Below are positions 1 to 13,500 of a stretch of DNA of 64,000 nucleotides, piece by piece; position 1 is the stretch's first letter; each line of letters opens with the position of its first letter. The DNA lies in the NCBI GenBank assembly GCA_024529925.1, contig JAFEUB010001067.1:207501-271500 (forward strand), in the 5' to 3' direction. Made by a program: the position numbers and the translations under genes. The stretch comes from Ophthalmolycus amberensis (Eukaryota; Chordata; Actinopteri; Perciformes; Zoarcidae). The notes under the pieces are model-generated. The model did not search any database. It saw only the letters and a list, made by a program, of their open reading frames with translations, and was not told the origin of the DNA.

Positions 1-509
1 ATCTCAGACTCAGGGGTCAGATAAGACCTGTTCACCAGATATATGACCGGGACACAAAATACATGTTGTCAGAGCCGTATTTTAAGACGAACCCCCTGTG
101 GCAGCAACTAGTTTAAGGATAAAGACAAAGCACACATGTTCTCATGTAAATGCAAATACAGTAAGAGACAAAAGCAAAAGGCCACCATGACTAACTAAAA
201 CCTAAAGGTCCATAATGAGCGGAGCAGCAGCTGTGATAACTTCATCCAGATATTCAGTCACATACTCTCCTGTCAGGCTCAGTTTTGGGAGCTGGAGACG
301 TCCTCTGACTGTTAAATATTCAGGTCTTCTTGTCTCTCTCTCTTCTACTCTGACATTCTGTGTCTGTGTATTTTTGCCACTGGGCAGTTCAGACACGTGT
401 TAACAGAGGATTCTTTTTCGTGTCAAACATGTTAGCTGCCGATTGCTGCTGCAGGTTGAACTGTGCTTACTGGAATATTTTTTGAGGTAGGCTGGCTGTG
501 GCAGACCCG

Positions 510-549
510 CCCCCCCCCCCCCCCCACACACACACACACACACACACAC
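510..549 (+). repeat. C16 run followed by (AC)n
   Basis: A homopolymer C tract passes directly into a CA microsatellite. Confidence 0.95.
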
Positions 550-2855
550 ATGTAGAAAAAAGCAAGGCCCTGATGGATACACTGGTTTGTCCTCAACCTT
601 GGCTTAAATGTGTTGCATCAGTACAAAGTACCATTTCATCATCAGTCCTGCTTCATTTCATATTCAGTACAGTTTAAACTAATTTAATTATTCATTCACT
701 CATTTTTTGGCAGAATAAAACTATTTCTATGTTTTAATTACTGGAAGATGAATAACTGTTATAGCCCGATGCATGTTAAACAGCGCTGTGACGTTTCCAG
801 TTCAGCGTTACAGAGAAAATAATCTTCAACAGAACAGTCCGAGTTAAACATTAAACTTCTGTGTATTTAGCGATGAGGATTCTACCTCTGCCGGTCCTCT
901 AACACATCGGTACACTCGGAGAATGAGAAACTGAGACAGGCGGAGAGACACTGCGACCCAGACAGACCTCAGAGCTGGAGAGCGAGGCGGCACACAAAGT
1001 CTCAGCCAGGATGATAACAAACACTCGGACTGTCAGGGGACCCGGTATAGAGGGACGTGACAGTTCAACAAGGGAGCAGAAGTAAAGACAGAGTGTTTGT
1101 GTTCGGAGGGATGGGCAGCTGCAGCAGCTGCTGTCACTCATAGTGGCAATTCAGAGATAAAAAGCCGCTGCAAACAGAAGAGTGCAGCAAAACCAAAAAC
1201 TATTCTGGAGAACCTTTAATCTCACAGGAGCTGATGCGACTCAACATGAATCTAATCGGAACAGCAAAGGTGGCAGACAGCCACACTCAGCTCACTCACT
1301 CCTGTATCTATCAGCTCCGTCCTAAAACATATTGATGTCTTTCAAACTGTCTGCTGCTGTGATCACAATCCGAGTGTTTGGGATTAAAACCGGTATTAAT
1401 GAGTACAAAATAGTGGATTACCTCAAAAATATTGAAGGCCGTCTGTGGCCATCCAGAGCACCTCAAACATCTGTGTATAAATGTATGTGTTTTGTGTTCA
1501 AGGAGCAGTTAGAATGTTAGCATAGCCGAGCGGTGATCAATAGGAACTGTGTTCAGAAAACCAGCATTTCAAAAGTTGTTTGGCTGACGGGTTACGGGCA
1601 GACGTGAAAAAGCTTGAGTTCAGACTTTGTACAAGTCAGCATCATGACGAAGTTATTTCGGCATCCTTTTTATCAGTTAATTGCAATTGAATATCATCGA
1701 CGTCGTTTCATGTGGGGTTCGTCCAGCTGTAGTAAACCAGCCGCTGTGTAGCGAGATGATGTTACGAACCCAGACACACAAGCGTCCAACAGATCTGGGA
1801 CGTCCAACAAGATGTGCTATGCAGTATTTTGGTCACAGTTAATGAACAGTGGTTAGTTTTTACATGGAGTTCAGCCCGACCTCCTCTACAGCGCGTCTTG
1901 CACGTGTGACTGGAATAAACACAAACCGTCCTGTGGACAAACTTGCTCGAGCAACACAAATGGTTTGTAGAAATCATTTGTGTAGCATGTAGGTTGTATC
2001 CAGTTCTGAAAAGTGATAACAGCAACTGTGACTGAAGGACAGTGGCTTTGTTTAAAGCCCAAATAAACAGCACACACTCTCATATTCTCACATAGTCATA
2101 GTAGGTATCAGTGAAGTATCATTTTTATCAACTCCAATTATACTCACATTGTTGAAGAGCATTTATATCCACGTAAACTGCTCTTTCGAACAATTTGTTT
2201 TCACCACATTTTGCACTTTGGATGTCGTCGCACTGCCGCTGATCGGATGCTGCACTCTCTCTTCCATTGTTCTGTCTTTTAAGAATGCTGCTCTCTAGGC
2301 TACAAACAACCGTCCTTTGCTTGAGAAAAGCAGTGGTGACATTTAGCACATGAAGAAGTCTTCCTCTGGGTGAACCTCTCTGTACATCCTGTGCTCTCTG
2401 CACTTTTATGGCCATATTTGCGAGATAGAGGTGACTGATGTTTCAATGATTAGATCAATGCCTCATGGAGGGATAAGACCAACAAGTAGAACAAGATTCA
2501 ATATCCCTATGCACTTGTCTTCCAGGTGTAAATTAGATTTTATAATACATGCACATATTTGCATAATAAACACTCCAGTTGCATGCTATAGCAGTAATAC
2601 GAGCAGCGAGGCTATGTATGGAAATACTCTGGTGGTCAAATGTCCCATATGGAATATTAATGGAATCCATTCAAACGTCTTTATTGGAGAATAGCTCACT
2701 GTAGTAACTCTCCATAATAGTATTGTCATGTTAATATGAATGTAGCGGGTGACATGTCATACTTCACTGTGTCCTCGTCCTCTGCTGCTCTGGTTCTCAC
2801 TAAAGAGAGACACTAAACCTGCAGTCAGGGACACCGTGATGCAACTTCTCTCTTC

Positions 2856-2917
2856 AAAGGTGCAACGTGTGAGATGTATCCATCACGTGCTGGCCAGATC
2901 TAACATGTTGCACCTTT
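2856..2917. mobile_element. 62-bp short inverted-repeat remnant
   Basis: AAAGGTGCAACGTGT at 2856-2870 and ACATGTTGCACCTTT at 2903-2917 are inverted repeats with one mismatch. Probably an internally deleted MITE. Confidence 0.55.
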
Positions 2918-4011
2918 AGGGCATCTTAGAGAGGGCATCATTTACAAAGATCCTAATATGACTTCTGTTCACGTTCCCTGGTTAAATATAGGTCTATAAA
3001 TAGATGTACTGTAGTCCAAAGTGGATGTATAGCTTGCTGGGACTCACTGAGAGAGTGCATGAATGTAGAACGGAACAGGAATAAAACAAGGCTGGCAGCG
3101 CTTTGAACACAACACGCAGCTGCTTTACGCTCCTCGCCTGTCAGAGTCAACGACAATGAATCAAACGGAACCTTTCGGTGTTTGCGATGCACCATGTAAT
3201 TATTTACACACTTTCACTGACAAGTGGTTTTTTGATTGAACCGCAGGGAGACGGACTGGATTAAATCCAACAGTCATTGTACCGGGATGCAAAATAATAA
3301 ACAGTCTCCACCTGTCGAGAGAACACGAGCAGACACATAATGCATGAACTCAATCCAGTGCTGGGACGCAGTTAAAAAACAACAAATCTTATCAAACTAA
3401 TAATGCTAATTAAAAACGAGTATGAAACAAACGCTTATTTACTGTTCGTCAAGGATTCACATGTAAAGTGATGATTTTGTTGCTGGTAAGATGAGCTGTT
3501 GACAAAATACAAAGAGAAAATACAAAGCCACATGTAAATAGCTCATGAACTTCATGTCAATTATGGAAAAATAGTCTTTGGGTCTTACTGATGTCTCCAT
3601 AATGTCAAATATAAAGCAGGTTACAGTACAGACGCTTCCCTCATACATTGAATCACATGACTCTCTCCAAAAAGAGAAACGTGTTCAGAGAGAATATAAT
3701 TTATAAGCAAGAATGAACAGAATGTTAATTATTCCCACAGGCAGTTAAATCCTCTACCTCTGTCACGCGCTTTTCCTGCGAACGCGAACGGCTAATCATG
3801 ATTTGCAGACCCCCGCCCTCTGTAAACTATCAATGGATAAATCCAAATCAAGAAAAGTCACGGAGGAAAATAGAGAGTTTAACTCTGCGTGGACGTATTC
3901 ATTTGCTTTCACTGCCAACGATGCTGACTCACTGTATGCTTCCAGAACAAACACACATGTGCTGAAAAGTATCACGCTGGAGATGAGCGACAAAGAGCGA
4001 TTCCTCAGCTG

Positions 4012-4110
4012 CTGCTACAGCGGTCTCCTGGGTGAAAGTCCAGTGTTCTTGGACCCGCACATCCAGCCCGTCCTCTTCCAGATGTGGAGTTTGTCGGCCT
4101 TCATAGTTCC
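4012..4110 (+). repeat. dispersed repeat copy, 3' block only
   Basis: Contains tacagcggtctcctgggtga, aagtccagtgttcttggac and a tail ending gtcggccttcatag, matching the 3' block of the copy at 23653-23985. Confidence 0.55.
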
Positions 4111-4717
4111 TGGATTATACGTGGATTATACATATATGAATTGATTTGTCAGAAATAAACAATCTACAGAGCATTACTTTTTGTAGGAAGAGCTGAGAAC
4201 GGTGCAGAAGAACAGTCTGCTGCAGTTTGTTCTTTCACTGTACAAAGTTATTCATTTACTGTTTTGAGTGTCAGAGCAATCGAAGACTATTTGAAACGAA
4301 AGCCCGGCAACAAATGTAAATTCAAAACAGATACATTTTTCCATTCATAATTTAAAAAAGGAAAATACATTGAATAACAAAAAGCACATAATCATCAAGA
4401 ATTAAAAAAAATAGAACAACGTAATTGCAATTCCTGTTGCCAGTCACCTAGCAACAGGTGCGCTCAACCAGAATGTGAGCAGCGTAATCGTCCTTCACGA
4501 GGAGCTCTTGAACACCGGCCTCTCGCACCTCAACGCTGAATAAAAGACCTTTTCTCTTCTTTATTCTTCTTCTCATTACGTACTCATTTCATATTGAGCT
4601 GTTCTTTTATTCATGTCCTTAAGATTTCTGAAGACATCTCATTTTAGACTTCATTTTGTTTTAGGAAAAACAATGGCCGACTTTTGTGAAGGGACGCATC
4701 AAATGGGAACTCAGCTG

Positions 4718-4765
4718 TGTCCACATTTATGTCCACATTGATGTCCACATTTATGTCCACACTAG
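4718..4765 (+). repeat. 12-bp tandem repeat, about four copies
   Basis: The unit is TGTCCACATTTA with a T/G variant at position 11. Confidence 0.85.
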
Positions 4766-6480
4766 ACACCGTAATGTGACCTTCCTGATATTCATCAGAT
4801 ATATTTTGTTATTAAAGGAGCAGCTGTAAAACATGTATTTCATTTCCTATGAATTCTTCACACTTTAAGTCACCCGTTAACTTTATTAAGTTTATAACAG
4901 GTTTACAGTTCATAAAGACATAGACAATTTATCTATATATACTGTACATGCATAATATACAAAAACCGGTACAGATACAGAAAAGGTGCCTTTTGTGCCG
5001 AGGGAGGAAGGGATGTGTTTTTTATCTGGAGTTCTCCTCCTGAGGTCAGTGAGTGTGTGTGTTTTACTGTCTCTAACACTCTGATCTATCACATGACACA
5101 TCTAGTTTTCCACAGTTTAAAACATGCTGACAACGAGTTGAAAGGAAACCTGCTTGTTTAACGGGCGTCTTCTCGTCAGCAGTAACTGAACAGGACTCAG
5201 ACAGCAGGTCTCCGTTTACCTCCCCTCCTCCTTCTGTTCTCCTCGGGAGAGGAACTCCCGTTTGGAGGGGAAATGATGGAGACCTATGTTTGATCGGATC
5301 CCAATGTGAACAACATCCGATCTCTCAGCGTCTGATGGGATTACAAAAGAATAAAGTGTAACTACGTTTTGTGTGGATGATTTGTTTTTCTTTCTCCCAA
5401 AAATCGGATGAAAACCATTCGGCACTAAAACCAGAATCAAATGAAATGGTATGAACGAAGCCTGTGATGCTGTCCACTGCGACAAACGTGGAGATGAAAC
5501 CTGCAGCCTCTCAGTCCTCACGGCACTCAGTCTGACAGACAAGGCCTTGAAAGCATATTAACCCTGTCTGGCAGTGAGTTTAATGGATGAATCCCGAGCC
5601 TCTCCACCTGCTCCCCCACTGTACTTCTCACTGTAGGGGAGCTTCCGCTGAAAGCCTCATTTGTAAACCGCGCTTGTTGCTCTTTGGTTTGTCAGCACGC
5701 AGCCTCTTCCTGGATGTAACACCGAGAGACGAGGGTGTTGATGAGTCGACCCGGCAGCTCAGCCCGTCCCTCCGGTACGGTTTGATTGGCGCTGCAGCTG
5801 TTGCTGCTGTTGTCGTCGGTGTCGGCAGCGAATCCCTCACTAATTTGGAAAATCACAGAAGTTTGCTGCTCGTTCGCTCAGCCGGCGGTTAGACTCGCAC
5901 CCGCATTCTTTAGATAGACGAGACGAGAAAAGACAGTCTTCACCCAGAGACGTTTACCTCTCTGTTTACTATGCTCATTATCTCTGTCATGCAGTAGTGA
6001 GCTGTCGGACCCCTCCAGGTTTGAGACATGCCACAGTCTTCATCTCTCAGCCTCATAGTATTTTCCTTTCAGTCACATTGTGCATCTGCCAAATAATGCT
6101 GAACATATTTTTTTTTGCCAAGCAAAGTGACATGTAATTCATGACATGCCAGATATTTCTCTTCCCCCATAATGCCTCAGTGAGTGAAATGGTCATGTGA
6201 AGTGAATCGGCGCCAGCAGGGAACAAATACGCTCTTTCTGTCATTGTGTATTGTGAGCTTGTCTTTATTCATCGCTCCAATGTCGAGGTGAAACATCAGC
6301 CAATCATGTGTTTCTGTTTCACCCTGTTGTGTTGTATCTAAAGAAAGGTGCTGTTGGCCAGTTCCCAGTGTATTTAACAGTATCAGTGTGTCAACGAGCA
6401 TTTTAAATGATATACTTACCCGTTCTGCAGCTGGCCACGCTTGGCCGTTTTGCTGCTTTTTGACACCCGACCGAGCCCCA

Positions 6481-6530
6481 TTTGGGGTTTGAGCGAGACC
6501 GTTTGGGGTTGAGCGAGACCGTTTGGGGTG
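6481..6530 (+). repeat. 20-21-bp tandem repeat, 2.5 copies
   Basis: The unit is TTTGGGGTTGAGCGAGACCG; the first copy has one extra T. Confidence 0.9.
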
Positions 6531-7756
6531 GTACCGTGGTTCCGAATGGACTTTTCATCAAGAAATATCAAAAATGCTCCAGACATATTAAATACCGAAT
6601 TAACTAAAAAAAGTCTGGGCAAAATCATCATACCAGCCATTTTACACAATTATACACAATTATACACAAACTAATTCAATAAACTAGAAGATTTATCACA
6701 AAATCACGGATTTTTCTGCCAAAAAATCGGAAAACTATGCACCCGATTTTCATCTTCCATCACAAAGCTGGCAGCGAACATGGCGGATGGATATATGATT
6801 TCGCACTAGGGCTCCATACCGAGTCGAATCACGGTCTCCGAATTCTCCTCCGTCAAACACACTGCTCCCCAGAAATAAAATTGAAAGTCAGCATACCTTT
6901 TGGTGATTTTGGTGCCGAAAAACGCAGGTAATCCATTGAAATCCGATGCAGCGGAAATAGTCCCTTTCTCCACTCTCTCTCTGCAGTGAAATAAACGTGC
7001 TGGCACCTTCTATGAGGAAATGGCCAGCATTGTTCTGCTGGACCAATGGATTTTACGCATCGGGGCTGTGCCAAGCATATCGAGATTTTTAGTGGATAAA
7101 AGGCTGTCAATCTTGGAAATAACCCGCGTAGTGCTTTCGCTACTCTCTTCCGCATTCAACAAGGTGTCACATGATGAAATCCGCCAATCACAGGCCTTAA
7201 AGTTTGCTGCCTTAAATGAATGTGCTCTAGTATACGTTGGACCAAACATTCTGAAGTCTCTCTTCATAGGTTTCAGGGGTTACTCAACAAAACTGTACAA
7301 CAGCACACCGGCTGCATATTGAGACCAGTGAAAAAAAGCTTGGCGCTTGGCAACATATCATCGTGCAGATGCAAACACAGTTTGACTTCTCTGAAAGTAA
7401 CAATCTCCTGCTAGCAACATTAGCAACATATCGTTACAGCACCACAGGGAGTCATGGAAGCCGACCACCGTGGAAGGTGCAACGCAAGACCCTCCTTTTT
7501 CAGCAGTGGTGTGAATACACTCAACCCTCATGGTATCACAGACACACGTAACGTTTCCTGGTTGTGACACGTGTTAAAATTATGGAAAGAACGCTAATGG
7601 GAAGTCAATGAGGATCAATCTGTGATTGTGAACGCAACAATTAAACACATCCATGTGAAAATGCAAAGGTCAGAGCTGATGTAGTGTAAACAGTGATAAA
7701 TACTGATGATGGGTGAGAGGAGAAGTGGACGGGACTTCAAATCACAGGACAGGTTT

Positions 7757-7850
7757 TCATTATTGTGAAGTTATGTTGTCCTGAACCTAACGGAGTGGTT
7801 TTGTTGCCTAAACATTAAAGAGTGTCCGTTTCTGTGGTTTGCGGTTGACA
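7757..7850 (-). repeat. dispersed repeat copy, central block only
   Basis: The minus strand reads gtttaggcaacaaaaccact then ccgttaggttcagga, which is the family core. Confidence 0.5.
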
Positions 7851-8041
7851 AAATAACTAAACCGAGGCATTCAAATTCAAACTCTCATCTCAAGTTACAA
7901 GTTGGTGGCAAAGGGTTTTTGTTTCTTTTTGTTTGACCGTACAAGCAGGACACGGTTTATTTGTCCAGCCGTGACAGACATTTGATAAAGTGGTACTTTA
8001 TAGATGACAGCCTAACTTCTGAAACCGTATCTGATATTTGC

Positions 8042-8044
<3 letters not shown>

Positions 8045-8082
<38 letters not shown>

Positions 8083-8086
8083 GCAG
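8045..8086 (+). promoter_or_regulatory. 3' splice site of M1 exon built on (TG)18
   Basis: An uninterrupted (TG)18 at 8045-8080 is followed by ttgcag and the exon. No C/T-rich tract lies between the repeat and the AG, so the UG repeat itself occupies the polypyrimidine position. UG repeats near 3' splice sites bind TDP-43 in the known CFTR exon 9 case. Confidence 0.85.
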
Positions 8087-8212
8087 AGCCCTACAGCCCG
8101 GCGGTGTGGGTGATGATGTTTGTGATGTGCCTGTCGGTGGTGGCTGTCACCGTCTTCATCTTTGAGTTCTTCAGCCCCGTGGGATACAATCGCAGCCTGC
8201 AGAGCGCCAAGA
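8087..8212 (+). CDS. grin2d: grin2d exon: pre-M1 and M1 transmembrane helix
   Basis: The 126-bp exon encodes PYSPAVWVMMFVMCLSVV and onward to SPVGYNRSLQSAK. This is the pre-M1 segment and the first membrane helix of GluN2D, almost identical to the mammalian protein as I know it. It begins two bases into a Glu codon (G|AG) and ends one base into a Lys codon (A|AG), so it is phase 1 at both ends and skipping it would stay in frame. The donor is A|gtaaga. The acceptor is ttgcag, directly preceded by (TG)18 rather than a pyrimidine tract. The 126-bp length and phases equal the corresponding mammalian GRIN2 exon. Confidence 0.97.
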
Positions 8213-10522
8213 GTAAGAAACGCCAATCAACGTCCCGCTTTTATTCCCCACTGTGGAAACAATCACTCCACACCCACGCCTGTTTATTTACAATAAAAAC
8301 AACAGCGACGGCGCAGTGGTGGTTTGATTTTTGACATTTTTACAGTACTTGTCAGTTCATCGTTTGTTCCAAACCGTTTACTGGCTGCGGCATTCATTTT
8401 TAATAATCATTCGGAAATGTTGTTCATTACTTTATTATAAACTGACACAAGTGGAATCATTCAGACCCGGAGTGACAGGTAGGTGTGTGTCGTCGCTTCT
8501 CGTGTCTTCTGTGCTAAAACGCCTTTGCTTCTGTCCCTCTTCATTCTGAAACACGCTGCCTTTCAGCTCATCCTCCGTTTCTCGTTACCTAATCCTCTGA
8601 TGCTATAAGACTTCCAACAACAGTTGAAAAGTCCACTAACCAGCTGTTCTGAACTGAAGGAGCCCATATGCACCCTCACTGCTCTTCTTACCAGCAGAGA
8701 TCGAGTCAGACTCACTGGATTCAGACGCTATAAGTTTGCCGTCGGCCGCCTATTTCAGCCGGCATTCTGAAAGGGCACCGTCGCTGCATCTTGTGCTTAG
8801 CGCTGCCCAAGAAGATTGTGATTGGTTAAAATAAATACAATACAATACAGACCTTTCTTTGGTGCATGATTGCCCATGATTTTGGAATGTTAACCAATTG
8901 GCTTATTAACCGTACCATCGTTCTCACGATCTAACTTTAGATTTGACACGAGCTAGCTTAATATCCAGCTGCTAGTTTCTGTCAAAGTGTCCGCAATCTC
9001 CTAAAATCCTGATTTCTATCTCTCAGAGTCAGGTGGATCCAAGTTCACCATCGGGAAGTCCGTCTGGCTGCTCTGGGCGCTGGTCTTCAACAACTCTGTG
9101 CCTGTGGAGAATCCCAGAGGAACCACCAGCAAGATCATGGTGAGTCACTCCACCTGACTCCACCTGAGCCGTTGATTGTCTGATCACTTGATTGTTTCAT
9201 TTGTTTGGGAGCTGGATGACCACGCAACACCTAGACGGCAATGATTCGATGATTTACAGGCAAATTATGTCGTTTTAGAAGTCAAAGTTACATATAACAT
9301 TTGTTTTAGAAGCGATTAAATGATTATGTTTTCTTTTTCCATTTGGTAAAGACTCGCCGCACTTTAAAATATAACCATTACGGGCGTTATCACAACGTAA
9401 TCTGATTGTCTAGTGAGAATCGGAGAGAAATTAATACTTTTGGTGCGTTTTATTCTAAGTCTGCTTCGGTTTCACAGTGTGCAAATAATTAAAAATATTA
9501 TAATTTGCTGAGCTCTTCCGTCTCGAGAGCTGCCACTTCTTTTCAGGGGATCTGGGAATTTGAAATCAGTATTTTCTTTACTCTAACTCGCTGATCTACT
9601 CGTGCGCAGAAATGCCTTCTCCTCCAGTGTTTCTCCAACTTTATAAACTACTTCTGTGGTCTTTATTTAGCATATTCTGCATGTTCTCTTTGTTGGGCTT
9701 CTTCACGAGTCTTCACCTGTGTCCACTTCAACAAATGCCTGCGCATCTGCTCACTGCAATCGAACCGAACTCGGGCTCGCTTGGAAACGGTCAGACCACC
9801 TGTTGTAAGCGGTCTGGGGCCGATTGTTTTGGTCTGCACCAGAGTGCGATTAATGTGTTCACAAACGTATCGCACAACGTCGAACCTCACCGGAGATTGA
9901 TTCAAACAGAGCTAAACAGCTGTTGAATGTAAGCTAGATGTCTAATAACGACGCTGTTAATCAAATGTGAAATTATTAATTAAATACATTTTTGCAGAGA
10001 CTCACCACATTACGGGCAACGTTCAAGGGGCAGAATTAGTCGTTAATTCAGTATTTATGCAGTATAAATTAAAATTGTATTGACAGGTCAAATGTTATAC
10101 AACATCGCTGCATCTACAAGTTCATCTTGACGTTAACATTTCTGGAGGTTTTCCCTCTCACGCCGGGTTCCAAGAGTCAAGATTTTTTTAAATTAGCTCC
10201 GCCCCCTCGTCCTTTTGGCGCCCATGTAAACCAATGTGTCTGTTTCCCTCCATGGCCGGCTCGCTATCTTCAGACATAGTTATGGTCTATTATCGCCACG
10301 AGTCTTCAGCAAATCAAGCGGCACGCTTATTTCATCATTTATCAGAATCAGATCATTTTTATAGTTTATTGAAGAGTTTAAAAAACACGGTAAATTAACA
10401 CAGATACTGTATTTATGAACACATTTGAGGCACTTGTACTGTGATTGTATGATTATTCACCTTTTATTTATTATTATTCTACTATATATATATATATATA
10501 TATATGGTAGAATAATAATGTG

Positions 10523-10563
<41 letters not shown>

Positions 10564-13500
10564 CGTGCCCCCATTTAAAAGTGAAATACATTTGTGGATT
10601 TTACGAGCCAGTGCAATCAGTTTGAGACTTCCTTCACTTGTTTCACAGCAGTGGTATTTTTAATACCTGCTGTTACTCTATGTTCCCACGACATGAAGAG
10701 GGAAATCAGTTCAAAGCTTGCCCCCCCCCCCCCCCTCTCTGCAGAGCAAAGAGCCACAGGAGGCGAGGAACTTTATTCTTCTGCTGTCACAAGTGCTTTC
10801 CACAACAACCCCAATCATCACAGGAGCTCATTAGCTGCTCAATGGGCTTCACAAAAGGGGGTCAGAGGAGAGGTTCTCAGATATTTTTCTCTGGAAATGT
10901 TGTCGTCTTTAGTTAAACTGGTTTGCTTTACGCACCTGGTGGCAGGAGTCGGTTTGATGGGCTGCAGCGTTTTTATTCTACTATAGAAGATTTGTTGTTT
11001 AAATACCACTTCCAACTATCATTTCACACAGCCGCAACTAATCACAAGCAACACGAAAGATAAAAAGTCGTCTTTAATTGAAAGCTTGTGCTCAAAATGA
11101 CTTTCATTTAATTGTGAATTTCTCTTCCCTGCATAAGCCAGTTCAGGGTCATCACTGTCCATCCCTGCACGCTCTCTATCGATGAATGACAACCATGTAT
11201 AATTCATGTCATACATTAAAGTCGAATAGGTTCTACATCAGCCGAGGGCTCAAGAACCTCACAGGAAGTCATTGGAAGTGAGGAGTCCATCCTTCAACCC
11301 CCCTGTTAGGACGAATCCTCCATCTCAAGCGTCCTCCAGCAAAACACTTAATTCCCATCCACGAAGATTACTTCTTTTTTACGCCTCTGTTGCCAGAGCG
11401 GAGAGTGTGCATTGTTCATTGTGTTCATTAAGAAAATTATGCAAATCAACTTTTGGCACAAACACAGAGCACTGTGGAAGCAAACAGCGCCGTTCATCAC
11501 CGACTGCAAGTGCAAAGTTAGAGCGGGAACTGATCCACTTCTCCCACTTGATCCTGGCTGAATGTCAACAGTGCAGCATCTTGCAGCAATAAAAGCCAAC
11601 ACTTCTGCACAGCGCAAAGTCTTCTCGCCAACTCCTTAAATCACCATTCAAAGGATCTTTTTTATGTGCGGCAGTAATTTGGGTCAACTGGTGTTATCAA
11701 GTAGTGGGAATTGTACTTAAATCTGTTACTTAAGAGGCAATACTACCGTGAAAATACTCCCGTTCTAGAAACTTTACTTTGGTGCAGGTGTATTATCTGC
11801 AAAGCTTTTGCAGCAAAATACCAAGTAACTACAGCTATCAGGTACATGTAGTGGATTGCATAAAAGATAAATGCTCATACAGAGTACCTCAAATGTGTAC
11901 TTAAATACAGTATCTGTGTTAATTCACTGTGTTTTTCATTATTTGTGTATATGGCTGTGCCGGACATAATAAGACATAATGTCAGGCTCCAGAAAGAGAT
12001 TTCTAACTTGTCACTTTATCATTACGACTTTAAGTTCAAGTAAGAAAAGGACACTTTCTTTGCTCGGAGGCTCAAGAGTCATGCTGATAAATACTACTCA
12101 AGCCTCCAGGCAAGACACCGCATCAGCAATGAAATGCCAAGAAGTGGAAAAAGAAGTGTCACTGAAATCTTAAAATACTTCCACACCTGTCACACTGAGC
12201 CCTCCTTGATCTTCCTCCTCCAGGTGCTGGTGTGGGCCTTCTTCGCTGTCATCTTCCTGGCCTCCTACACTGCCAACCTGGCTGCCTTCATGATCCAGGA
12301 GGAATACATCGACACGGTGTCAGGGCTGTCGGATAAGAAGGTATACCGTCTGGGAGGGATGGGGTTAATGGATGGCCGTGCGTACGATACGTGAATACTG
12401 TAGTGTACGGTTACATAACCTGAAGTTAGTTTCTGAAAGTACACAAACAGGCGAGAGAGAGAGAGAACGAAGAATTAGATCATCCTACAAATGTTGTTTT
12501 GTTTCTCGTCTATCTCCACAACAGGTGGGCAACTTCAGAATAGCTTGAGTTAACAGAAAGAAGTGAAATACTCCCTCTTCTTCACTTTCTCAGCGCAGTT
12601 TCAGCAGAACCCACACAATCCTGCTGCTCTGACACTTTAAAACCTCGTCTCTTTCATCAGTCTCCCCCCTCAGCGGCTCAGGAAAGTGTGGCAGAGAGGC
12701 CGCTCCTCCAAAGCGAAGGCGTCGACTCTTTGCAGAAGTTCACCCAGCTCTCCTCCTCCACCTCTTCCCCTCCACCTCTCTTTAACTTCCGTCTACGCCT
12801 TTAATCTTTCTCGTCTTCTTCTCGTGCGTAGTTCCAGCAGCCGACGGAGCAGTACCCGCCGCTGCGTTTCGGAACGGTGCCGAACGGCAGCACAGAGGAG
12901 AACATCCGCTCCAACTACCCCAACATGCACCAGTACATGATCCGGAACAACCAGAAGGGTGTGGAGGAGGCCATTGAAAACCTCAAGTCTGGGTAAATAT
13001 CCCACGAAATGTGTTCGTATGTCGTCCTCGTCCTTGAACGAGGACGTAGAAAGAATGCAAAGGCCCACACAGGGCGGACGGGAGGGGAGGTGGATGGGTC
13101 CAACAGACAGCGATCTGTTAACCACGACACATTGAGAAGTCAATGTTGATGTTTTTGTCACGTGACTTGCGTACTTCCGTAACGGCACTTCCGTCATTAT
13201 TTTACCCCAAACTATGATCTTTTCAGAGACCAAACTAAGTAGTTGTGTTGCCTAAACCTAACTGAGTTTTCTGTGATGAAGGAAGTTTATTTTAACAAAG
13301 TTCGAATGAATGTAACGAGCGGAAATTGACACATTTTGCTTGCTTTCGGAGGAAAATGCACAACAAATGAGGAGTAACGTTTCGCAGGATATCATACAAA
13401 CCGATGTCAGACGATGCGTTTGACGAGTTGGGACGAGAACGTGTTGGAAGGTTCTGTGATTTTGGAGCCAACCGTCCATCCCGACCTCCTCCCTACGCTC

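Larger units (their letters stand above)
1..8086 (+). other. grin2d: intron upstream of the M1 exon (5' end outside window)
   Basis: No S1-lobe or amino-terminal-domain coding sequence of GluN2 is visible, so the intron before the M1 exon is at least 8,086 bp unless a small exon was missed. It holds a C16/(AC) tract at 510-549, a short terminal-inverted-repeat remnant at 2856-2917, a 12-bp tandem repeat near 4718-4765, dispersed-repeat copies near 4012-4110 and 7757-7850, a 20-bp tandem repeat at 6481-6530, and (TG)18 at the splice site. Confidence 0.8.

Noticed and set aside
3803..4144. 113-codon plus-strand ORF
   Set aside because: Its 3' part is a dispersed-repeat copy found elsewhere in the window, so it is not a gene.
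5587..5892. 101-codon plus-strand ORF with a hydrophobic Ala/Val stretch
   Set aside because: No recognised family, no splice or promoter support, lies in the intron; composition alone explains the hydrophobic run.
6412..6422. Resemblance of atacttaccc to the 5' end of U1 snRNA
   Set aside because: Only about ten bases match; the following sequence has no U1 stem-loops or Sm site. It is better read as a donor site on the minus strand.
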